NCBI GenBank assembly: GCA_023416315.1
Contig: JAEZIA010000132.1
Span: 1-15,075, forward strand
Source of the DNA: Actinomycetes bacterium
Lineage (GTDB): Bacteria; Actinomycetota; Actinomycetes; Mycobacteriales; Mycobacteriaceae
DNA length: 15,075 nucleotides
Direction of reading: 5' to 3'
Shown here: in pieces, positions 6,015 through 12,427 of the stretch
Numbering within the stretch: the stretch's first letter is position 1
Layout of the letters: each line of letters begins with the position of its first letter
Notes under the pieces: model-generated
Told to the model about the DNA's origin: nothing
The model's input: the letters and a program-made list of their open reading frames with translations, nothing else
Database searches by the model: none
Program-made: the position numbers and the translations under genes

Positions 6015-7712
6015 GTGAGCGAAACGCCCGATCTCAAGCCCCGCAGTCGTGACGTCACCGACGGTCTGGAGAAAGCCGCCGCCCGCGGCATGCTCCGCGC
6101 GGTAGGCATGGGTGACGACGACTGGGTCAAGCCGCAGATCGGCGTCGGCTCGTCGTGGAACGAGATCACCCCGTGCAACATGTCGCTGCAGCGCCTCGCG
6201 CAGGCGGTCAAGGGCGGCGTGCATTCCGCGGGCGGCTACCCGCTGGAGTTCGGCACCATCTCGGTGTCCGACGGCATCTCGATGGGCCACGAGGGCATGC
6301 ACTTCTCGCTGGTGTCCCGGGAGGTCATCGCCGACAGCGTCGAGACCGTCATGCAGGCCGAGCGCCTGGACGGCTCGGTGCTGCTGGCCGGCTGCGACAA
6401 GTCGATCCCCGGAATGCTGATGGCCGCGGCCCGGCTGAACCTGGCGAGCGTCTTCCTCTACAACGGCTCGATCATGCCGGGCGTCGCGAAGCTCACCGAC
6501 GGCAGCGAGAAGGAAGTCACGATCATCGACGCCTTCGAGGCGGTCGGCGCGTGCGCCCGCGGGCTGATGTCGCGGGAGGACGTCGACATCATCGAGCGCG
6601 CGATCTGTCCCGGCGAGGGCGCCTGCGGAGGCATGTACACCGCCAACACGATGGCCAGCGCCGCCGAGGCACTGGGCATGTCGTTGCCGGGCAGCGCTTC
6701 TCCGGTCGCGATCGACAACCGGCGCGACGAGTACGCCCGCCGTTCCGGTGAGGCTGTGGTGGAGATGCTGCGCCGCGGGATCACCACCAGCGACATCCTC
6801 ACCAAGGAGGCGTTCGAGAACGCGATCGCGGTGGTGATGGCGTTCGGCGGCTCCACCAACGCGGTACTGCATCTGTTGGCCATCGCCTCGGAGGCAGGAG
6901 TCGAGCTGTCGCTCGCGGACTTCACCCGCGTCGGCCAGAAGGTGCCGCACCTCGCCGACGTCAAGCCGTTCGGCCGGCACGTGATGAAGCACGTCGACGA
7001 GATCGGCGGGGTTCCCGTCGTGATGAAAGCGCTGCTGGATGCCGGTCTGCTGCACGGGGATTGCCTCACCGTGACCGGCCAGACCATGGCCGAGAACCTC
7101 GCCCACATCGAGCCGCCGGACCCCGACGGCAAGGTGTTGCGCGCGATGAACAACCCGATCCACCCGACCGGCGGGATCACGATCCTGCACGGTTCGCTGG
7201 CGCCCGAGGGCGCGGTGGTCAAGTCGGCCGGCTTCGACTCCGACGTGTTCGAAGGCACCGCACGGGTTTTCGAGCGCGAGCGGGCCGCGCTCGATGCGCT
7301 CGAGGACGGCACGATCACCCACGGCGACGTCGTCGTCATCCGCTACGAGGGGCCCAAGGGCGGTCCGGGTATGCGGGAGATGCTGGCGATCACCGGCGCG
7401 ATCAAGGGCGCGGGCCTTGGCAAGGACGTGTTACTGATGACCGACGGCCGGTTCTCCGGCGGGACCACCGGCCTGTGCGTCGGCCACATCGCCCCCGAGG
7501 CGGTCGACGGCGGGCCGATCGCGTTCGTGCGCGACGGTGACCGGATCCGGCTCGACGTCGGCAAGGGCACTCTCGACATCCTGGTCGACGATGCCGAATT
7601 CGAGTCCCGCAAGGTCGGTTTCGAGCCGCTGCCGCCGGTGTACAAGACCGGCGTGCTGGCCAAGTACATCAAGCTGGTGGGCTCGGCGGCCACCGGAGCG
7701 GTCTGCGGGTAG
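6015..7712 (+). CDS. ilvD: Dihydroxy-acid dehydratase
   Basis: A complete 565-residue IlvD/Edd-family enzyme that converts 2,3-dihydroxy acids to 2-keto acids in isoleucine and valine biosynthesis in the cytoplasm. The cluster-ligand cysteines are visible: Cys54 (ITPCNMSL), Cys127 (GCDKSIPGM, with Lys129 the usual carbamylated residue), and Cys198/Cys204 in CPGEGACGGMYTANTM. The C-terminal DGRFSGGTTGLCVGHIAPEA is the second family signature. Mycobacterial IlvD carries a [2Fe-2S] cluster. The GTG start at 6015 is chosen because it lies directly on the expected transcription start and gives the normal N-terminus MSETPDLKPRS. It is divergent from the copper operon with a 79 bp gap. Such clusters are known copper targets, which makes this neighbour relation notable. 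Confidence 0.97.
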   Translation: MSETPDLKPRSRDVTDGLEKAAARGMLRAVGMGDDDWVKPQIGVGSSWNEITPCNMSLQRLAQAVKGGVHSAGGYPLEFGTISVSDGISMGHEGMHFSLVSREVIADSVETVMQAERLDGSVLLAGCDKSIPGMLMAAARLNLASVFLYNGSIMPGVAKLTDGSEKEVTIIDAFEAVGACARGLMSREDVDIIERAICPGEGACGGMYTANTMASAAEALGMSLPGSASPVAIDNRRDEYARRSGEAVVEMLRRGITTSDILTKEAFENAIAVVMAFGGSTNAVLHLLAIASEAGVELSLADFTRVGQKVPHLADVKPFGRHVMKHVDEIGGVPVVMKALLDAGLLHGDCLTVTGQTMAENLAHIEPPDPDGKVLRAMNNPIHPTGGITILHGSLAPEGAVVKSAGFDSDVFEGTARVFERERAALDALEDGTITHGDVVVIRYEGPKGGPGMREMLAITGAIKGAGLGKDVLLMTDGRFSGGTTGLCVGHIAPEAVDGGPIAFVRDGDRIRLDVGKGTLDILVDDAEFESRKVGFEPLPPVYKTGVLAKYIKLVGSAATGAVCG

Positions 7713-7714
7713 GC

Positions 7715-7786
7715 CACTCGCCGACTGTGGGTCCTGTGCACGGAAATCGCTCAAATTCCGTGCACAGCACCCACACTCGCGGAGTG
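7715..7786. repeat. Imperfect inverted repeat between convergent genes
   Basis: Two 31-base arms (7715-7745 and 7756-7786) face each other across the 10-base loop ATCGCTCAAA. Twenty-seven of 31 positions pair; the inner 20 bases (TGTGGGTCCTGTGCACGGAA and its partner) have one mismatch, C7733 opposite C7768. It fills the gap between the stop codons of ilvD (+) and the PE-PPE-like gene (-). It may act as a bidirectional transcription terminator, although there is no T-tract, or may be a dispersed palindromic repeat. Confidence 0.85.
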
Positions 7787-7791
7787 CCCGG

Positions 7792-9288
7792 CTAGCTGGC
7801 AGCGCGCTTGGACCCGCCAACACCCTTCTTGGTCGACGGCTTCGGCGCTGAACTCTTCTTGCTCGTCACCGAACCTGGCTTCGCCGACGGCTTACCGGAC
7901 TTCGCGGTGATGGACGTCGTCCTGGCGGACGCCGTCGGCGTGCTGGCTGCAACAGCCGCAGGCTCAGGCGCGAGATCGGGCAGCGTACCGAGCACCGGCG
8001 CATGCGGATCCGGGGTGTTCGGTGCCGAGGTGGACTTGCCGGACAACACCACCCGGAATCCGTTCACCAACGCCTTGACCACATCGCCCGGTACCGCCGC
8101 CCACTCCTGTGCTGTCAGCGTCGCCTGCGACAGGAACGGAACATAGTGCGCAGACTGGTCATACGTGCGGTTGTAGGTGCCGCCTTCACTCGGTGTCTGC
8201 ACATCGGTGTAGCCGATGTTGACCAGGATCTCCAGCGCGGGCTGCAGCGCATCGGCCAGCGGCGTCCCCAGCGTGATCGGAATCTTCGCCTGCTTGAAGA
8301 CCTCGTTGAGAATGCGTGACGGCAGCCGCAGCGGCTCCAGCAGCGGCAGGTCATTGGGGGCGAACGTGCTGTAGGACGTGCTCGTCACGCCCAGGCTCAG
8401 CAGGGTGCCGAGGTTGGTGACGATCGTGTCGGTGCCTGCGCCCTTGATCGTTCCGCCATCGAGCAGGTACGTCGGCAGCAAGCCCGCCACAAACGAATTG
8501 GCAAGCGAGAACGGGTTCAACGTCGCCGGGAAGTCGGACAGGAAGTCGTAGCCGAGCGCGATGTTGATGATCGCGGTGTTCAACTTGATGCCGGTGCTCG
8601 ATCCGGACTGCGCATTGGGGCTGACGGGGTTCTGCCCGAACAAGTTGAAGATCGGCGCGAACCGCGCGTACAAACCACCGTTGGGCGTCATCGGGTTGCG
8701 AATCAACGCAATTGGCAGGTTCGTGACGTTGTATCCCTGCTGGCAGGTGAGGCCACTGCTACAGGGCGATCCGGAGATGTTCACCTTCCCGGATGCATCA
8801 AGCGGGGTGTAGCCGGCCGGGGTATTGCCGTTCGCGCTCGCCAACAACGCCTGATACGCCGCGATCGCCGCCGGCACGCCGGTACCGATGGCGACCAGCA
8901 CCGGACCGGTGCCCCCGGTCGCGAGCAGATTGGGCCGGGTGAACGAGTAGTTGATCGGATTGAACGGGCCGAACGCCGGCGAGTTGATCGCGTTGTACAG
9001 CGCGACCGGGTCGGCTTTGGTCCAGTCCAGGTTGATGTTGATGTTGCCCAGCACCGGCACGTCGGGGATCGCGATGCTGTCCACGCCAAGCTCGTTGATC
9101 AGCCACAGCAGCGGCCCGGTGGTGGTCGCGTCGAGGGTCAGCGCGTTTGCCGACGGTGTCACCGGCTCGGCGACGGTGCCCATCGTCATCGTGACGGCGG
9201 TGGCTGCTGCCGCCCCGAATAGTGCGGCCTTGCGGATCCCACCCTTCGATCCCCGCCGGATTCTATTGGTCAGCGCTCCAGCTACCAT
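7792..9288 (-). CDS. Secreted PE-PPE-domain-like protein, no PE/PPE head
   Basis: A 498-residue exported protein of no known function. Residues 1-49 form a signal region: a basic start (NRIRRGSKGGIRK), a hydrophobic stretch (21-40), and a likely cleavage after ANA at 49. The body (50-415) resembles the C-terminal domain of PE-PPE proteins, most clearly near EILVNIGYTD (353-362), TYNRTYDQ and FLSQATLTAQEWAAVPGDVV. No PE or PPE N-terminal domain is present. The only formal GxSxG is GSSTG at 229-233; it lacks the usual GYSQGA context, so hydrolase activity is doubtful. Cys176 and Cys182 could form a disulfide. The last 80 residues are a Ser/Pro/Thr/Lys-rich tail ending KRAAS. The ATG at 9288 has GAGGGGTGGGG upstream; an in-frame GTG at 9297 is an alternative. 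Function is inferred weakly. Confidence 0.75.
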   Translation of the reverse strand: MVAGALTNRIRRGSKGGIRKAALFGAAAATAVTMTMGTVAEPVTPSANALTLDATTTGPLLWLINELGVDSIAIPDVPVLGNININLDWTKADPVALYNAINSPAFGPFNPINYSFTRPNLLATGGTGPVLVAIGTGVPAAIAAYQALLASANGNTPAGYTPLDASGKVNISGSPCSSGLTCQQGYNVTNLPIALIRNPMTPNGGLYARFAPIFNLFGQNPVSPNAQSGSSTGIKLNTAIINIALGYDFLSDFPATLNPFSLANSFVAGLLPTYLLDGGTIKGAGTDTIVTNLGTLLSLGVTSTSYSTFAPNDLPLLEPLRLPSRILNEVFKQAKIPITLGTPLADALQPALEILVNIGYTDVQTPSEGGTYNRTYDQSAHYVPFLSQATLTAQEWAAVPGDVVKALVNGFRVVLSGKSTSAPNTPDPHAPVLGTLPDLAPEPAAVAASTPTASARTTSITAKSGKPSAKPGSVTSKKSSAPKPSTKKGVGGSKRAAS

Positions 9289-9329
9289 TGACCCCACCCC
9301 TCTGCCCGGCCCTTGAGACTCTCTCCGAG

Positions 9330-9335
9330 AACATA
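9330..9335 (-). promoter_or_regulatory. Possible -10 box of the PE-PPE-like gene
   Basis: The minus strand reads TATGTT (T-A-N-N-N-T) in the 106 bp between the start of this gene and the DAPG-hydrolase-like gene. It would give a 5' leader of about 35 bases that contains the GAGGGGTGGGG ribosome site. No -35 box is convincing. Confidence 0.3.
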
Positions 9336-9394
9336 TCGCCTCAGGTCGGCGGCGGTGGAGATTTGGCTATCTCGATACGCGGCGACGTCGCGAA

Positions 9395-10177
9395 TCACGC
9401 CTCAGCGAACTCAGCGTAAATTTTCGGGAGGAAGCCCGCGAGGTGGTTCATCTCTTGTGCGCAGTGCACCAGCAGGTCCCGCGGATCGGGCAGCTGATGG
9501 GCGGCGATCGGGCGGATTACCGAGTCGGCCAGTCGGTTGCCGCGGCGCACGCCGATATAGGGCCCACCCATCCAGAACCGCGACCGCATCTCCGCCCCGC
9601 CCGGGGTGGCCCGCACCTGGTGGACGAACCAGCCGATGTCCACCGGCACCTCGCTGGAACCCAGCCGCGCACACACCGCGATGTCGGTCCCGAGCCGTGC
9701 CGCATCCAGGCCCAACACCGACGGCTCGAGGAACGAGATCGCCGCCTTGGCGTACGCCGAACCCAGGTACTCCTCGATGATCGAGGTCCGGCCCACCCAG
9801 CTGCCGTCGCCGCCGTCGTCGGCCCAATGCGCCGAGGCGTGGGCGCGCGGGTGCCACAGCTTGTAGCGGGTGGACTCGCTGCCGTGCCAGCCGAACCACC
9901 AGTCCCACATCGCCGGGGTGACGCCGGGCATGTCGGTGCGGACCGCGACGTGAAAGCCACCGCCGCGCAGAGTCCCGTAGCCGTTCTCGGTCTGGTGATA
10001 GCCGTCGTCGAGAAGCGTTGCCGCCGAATCGAATCCGAGCAGCACCTGATCGGCCTGCGGCCCGTGTTCGAGTGCGACGACGGCGTGCCGCGGTAGGTCT
10101 GCCAGCTGCGGATCGAAGTACTTGCCCCAAGCGGTGTCGCCGTCGCCGGGGCGGTATCCCAGATAGGTCTCGGCCAT
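9395..10177 (-). CDS. DAPG/phloretin-hydrolase-like C-C hydrolase (PhlG family)
   Basis: A 260-residue cytoplasmic enzyme resembling PhlG, the zinc hydrolase that splits the acyl-ring C-C bond of diacetylphloroglucinol, and the mycobacterial phloretin hydrolase described in M. abscessus. The family core is visible: WDWWFGWHGSESTRYKLWHP with HPRAHASAHW following (about 91-118), and DLLVHCAQEMNHLAGFLP (about 234-251). His238 and Glu242 have the same H-x3-E spacing as PhlG His270/Glu274. The other two zinc ligands are probably His109 or His113 and Glu135 or Glu136. It is a little shorter than PhlG (about 290 residues). Its ATG follows the TAA of the FAD oxidase gene with no gap, so the two are translated together. 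The natural substrate, an acylphenol or flavonoid-like ketone, is not known. Confidence 0.85.
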   Translation of the reverse strand: MAETYLGYRPGDGDTAWGKYFDPQLADLPRHAVVALEHGPQADQVLLGFDSAATLLDDGYHQTENGYGTLRGGGFHVAVRTDMPGVTPAMWDWWFGWHGSESTRYKLWHPRAHASAHWADDGGDGSWVGRTSIIEEYLGSAYAKAAISFLEPSVLGLDAARLGTDIAVCARLGSSEVPVDIGWFVHQVRATPGGAEMRSRFWMGGPYIGVRRGNRLADSVIRPIAAHQLPDPRDLLVHCAQEMNHLAGFLPKIYAEFAEA

Positions 10178-11518
10178 TTACAGTCGTCCCATCCAGCTGT
10201 GGAACCGGCCGTCCGGGTCGTACTCGGCGCGCACCCGATCGAGCTTGGCCATCGCGGCGTCGGTGGCGAACCTGGCCGGACGCCGACCGAGATTCTCGTC
10301 GGCGAGCTGGATCCCGGCCGCCAACGGCGCCATCGACGCCATGTTGGATCGTGGCCAGTCGCCGTATTTTTCGTCATCTTTCGCGTCCATCCAGCCGGCA
10401 TACAACGCCAGGTAGATCTCACTTTCCAGGCTGTAGGCCATGTCCTGGCGCTGGGGCGACGGCCCCCAGTTCAGCCAGAGGAAATGCGAGGGGTGCGGCG
10501 GCAGGGTGTCGAGGATGCGGTGGATGCCCGGCAGCAGGTCCGCGGCCGAGGCGTTGGTCCACATGTTGTCGGCGGTGTACCGGTGGTCCTCGAGGTAGTT
10601 ACTCATCACGGCGGTGTACCAATCCGCCAGGGCCATCGGCGCATACGGGAACGCGGCCAGCGCCTTGTCGACGACGGGACACCGGTCGAGAAGGCCGAAC
10701 GCCTCCCTGGCTTGCGCCTCGGTGTCGGCGAACGCCGGTGAGGCCATCACGATCGCCGGCTGGTCGATGCCGGCGTTGGGCACGCTGCTGGTGGCCACGA
10801 TCTGCAGCTCGACGCGACGGTCCACCTCCGCGGAAATGTTTCTGGCCCAAGTGAAGATCTCGTCGGCGAGCTCGATGGGGTAGGCGTAGAAGCTGCTGCC
10901 CAGCACCGCGGGCTTGGGGTAGAGCTTGAGGTGGAACCCGGTCACCACGGCGAAGAAACCCGGTCCGGCCCCGCGGGCAGCCCAGTACAGATCGGGATGG
11001 TGTTCGGCGTCGATGTAGATCTGGTCGCCATCGGCGGTCACCACGTCCAGGCCGATCACGCTCTCGCAGGCCGGCCCGACCACTCGGCTGTTCCAGCCGT
11101 AGCCGCCCTGCAGCAGATAGCCGCCGATGCAGACGCCCTTGCAATGGCCGGCCGGGAAGAACAGGCCCACCGCGTCGAGCTCGGCGGCCAGCACACTGCC
11201 GCCCTTGCCGGGGCCGGCGACCGCGACCATCGCGGCGGTGTCGATGCTGGTGTGGTCGACTCGGCTCATGTCGAGTAACACCGCACCGTCACGCAGATGG
11301 CTGGCCGCCCAGCTGTGCCCGCCGGATTTGATGCTGACCTGCTTGTCATGCGCCGTGGCGTAGCGCAGCGCGGTGACCACGTCGTCGGCGTCGACGGCTT
11401 GGACGATCAGATCCGGATAACGGTCGGGCACCCGCTGATTCCAGACCGTGGCGCGGCGTGCGTTCTCGTAACCGTCGTCGCCCCGGAAGAAATGCCGACC
11501 CTCGGGAAGTGACCCCAT
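10178..11518 (-). CDS. Berberine-bridge-type FAD oxidase
   Basis: A 446-residue FAD-linked oxidoreductase of the PCMH/BBE class. The N-terminal FAD-binding domain contains IKSGGHSW with His68 and GHCKGVCIGGYLLQGGYGW with Cys126, the two residues expected to hold FAD by a double covalent bond in berberine-bridge and GOOX-type enzymes. Cys130 lies four residues on. The middle is the substrate domain, and the C-terminus ends RAEYDPDGRFHSWMGRL, the BBE tail that closes the FAD site. Substrate is unknown; family members oxidise sugars, alcohols, alkaloids or phenols, passing electrons to oxygen. The ATG at 11518 has GAAGGAGG four bases upstream. It is first in an operon with the PhlG-like hydrolase and divergent from an IclR regulator. 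No twin-arginine signal is seen, so it is probably cytoplasmic. Confidence 0.9.
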   Translation of the reverse strand: MGSLPEGRHFFRGDDGYENARRATVWNQRVPDRYPDLIVQAVDADDVVTALRYATAHDKQVSIKSGGHSWAASHLRDGAVLLDMSRVDHTSIDTAAMVAVAGPGKGGSVLAAELDAVGLFFPAGHCKGVCIGGYLLQGGYGWNSRVVGPACESVIGLDVVTADGDQIYIDAEHHPDLYWAARGAGPGFFAVVTGFHLKLYPKPAVLGSSFYAYPIELADEIFTWARNISAEVDRRVELQIVATSSVPNAGIDQPAIVMASPAFADTEAQAREAFGLLDRCPVVDKALAAFPYAPMALADWYTAVMSNYLEDHRYTADNMWTNASAADLLPGIHRILDTLPPHPSHFLWLNWGPSPQRQDMAYSLESEIYLALYAGWMDAKDDEKYGDWPRSNMASMAPLAAGIQLADENLGRRPARFATDAAMAKLDRVRAEYDPDGRFHSWMGRL

Positions 11519-11534
11519 CGAACCTCCTTCGGTC

Positions 11535-11552
11535 CGCTATCCGAATCGCTAT
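11535..11552. promoter_or_regulatory. Direct repeat in the divergent promoter, possible IclR site
   Basis: CGCTAT occurs at 11535-11540 and again at 11547-11552, a 12 bp period (about one helical turn). It lies between the FAD oxidase ribosome site and the IclR start and overlaps the IclR -10 box. IclR proteins often bind within such divergent gaps. I found no good long palindrome here, so binding is a guess. Confidence 0.3.
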
Positions 11553-11555
11553 GAT
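11550..11555 (+). promoter_or_regulatory. -10 box TATGAT of the IclR gene
   Basis: TATGAT is nearly the consensus TATAAT. It is followed by five bases and then the ATG at 11561, so a leaderless start there is possible. The SD-like AGGGAAGGGA at 11591-11600 lies five bases before a TTG at 11606 and competes as the real start. Confidence 0.45.
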
Positions 11556-11605
11556 CCGTAATGCGGCACGATACCGCTCTGGGTCGGCCGAGGGAAGGGA
11601 TCGAG

Positions 11606-12367
11606 TTGACTGAGGCGAAAATTTCCGTCGCAGACGCCGGACGGGCGTCAACCGCTCGTGACGACGGTATTCAGGTGTTGCGCCGCGCCGCGGCCGCCCT
11701 CGACGAGATCGCCACCGCGCCCGGTCGGCTGCGCCTGGTCGACCTGCACGGCCGGCTGGGGCTGGCCAAATCCACCACGCGCCGCCTGCTGGTCGGTCTG
11801 GTTGAGGTTGGCTTCGCCGCGGTCGACGACGACGGCCGCATCGCGCTGGGCGAGCGACTGCTGGGTCTGGCCAACGCCGACGCCGCCCACATCACCGCCG
11901 CGTTCCGGCCCACCCTGGAACGGGTGGCCGAGGCGACCGGGGAAACCGTCGACCTCTCGGTGTTCCGCGGCGGCCAGATGCTGTTCATCGACCAGATCGA
12001 GTCGTCGCAGCGACTGCGCGCCGTCTCGGCGATCGGCGGCCGATTCCCGCTGGCCGACACCGCCAACGGGAAGGCAGCACTGGCACTGTTCGACGACGGC
12101 GACGTCGACGCCGTGCTCGCCGACCTCGATCCGGCCGCGGCCGAGCGGGTGCGCGCGGAGGTTCGGGCCGTCCGCACCGACCGGGTTGCTTTCGACCGCG
12201 ACGAACACACCGTGGGGATCTCGGCCGCCGGCATCGCGGGCCGCGCGGCGGGCGGCAATATCGTCGCGATCTCGGTGCCCGCCCCGACCGAACGCTTCAA
12301 CACGCACGCCGAGCGCATCGTCGCCGCGCTGCGCGCTGCCCTGGATTCCCCCGCCTGGGACGGCTGA
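11606..12367 (+). CDS. IclR-family transcriptional regulator
   Basis: A 253-residue regulator from the TTG at 11606, or 268 residues if the ATG at 11561 is used. A winged helix-turn-helix covers about 21-82, with LHGRLGLAKSTTRRLLVGL as the recognition helices. The IclR effector domain (PF01614) covers about 90-250: it includes ETVDLSVFRGGQMLFIDQIES, GRFPLADTANGKAALA and the late AISVPAPTERF. It is transcribed away from the FAD oxidase/C-C hydrolase operon, the usual layout for control of a neighbouring catabolic operon by a small aromatic or acid ligand. The next gene follows 60 bp downstream on the same strand. The TTG is preferred for its ribosome site (AGGGAAGGGA); the ATG is the leaderless option. 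The inducer is unknown. Confidence 0.9.
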   Translation: MTEAKISVADAGRASTARDDGIQVLRRAAAALDEIATAPGRLRLVDLHGRLGLAKSTTRRLLVGLVEVGFAAVDDDGRIALGERLLGLANADAAHITAAFRPTLERVAEATGETVDLSVFRGGQMLFIDQIESSQRLRAVSAIGGRFPLADTANGKAALALFDDGDVDAVLADLDPAAAERVRAEVRAVRTDRVAFDRDEHTVGISAAGIAGRAAGGNIVAISVPAPTERFNTHAERIVAALRAALDSPAWDG

Positions 12368-12427
12368 TCTGACCATCCGGTTGGTCGGGCCTTGCCACCG
12401 GGTCGGCCGCAGAGCACAGTGAGCATC

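Noticed and set aside
5862..7322. Open frame of 486 codons on the minus strand opposite ilvD.
   Set aside because: It has Arg/His/Asp-rich composition without motifs, runs through the divergent promoter region, and is fully explained by the codon pattern of ilvD.
7726..7775. Inverted repeat as insertion-sequence ends or a CRISPR repeat.
   Set aside because: The arms are separated by only 10 bases with no transposase and no repeated spacers; it is a hairpin, not an element boundary.
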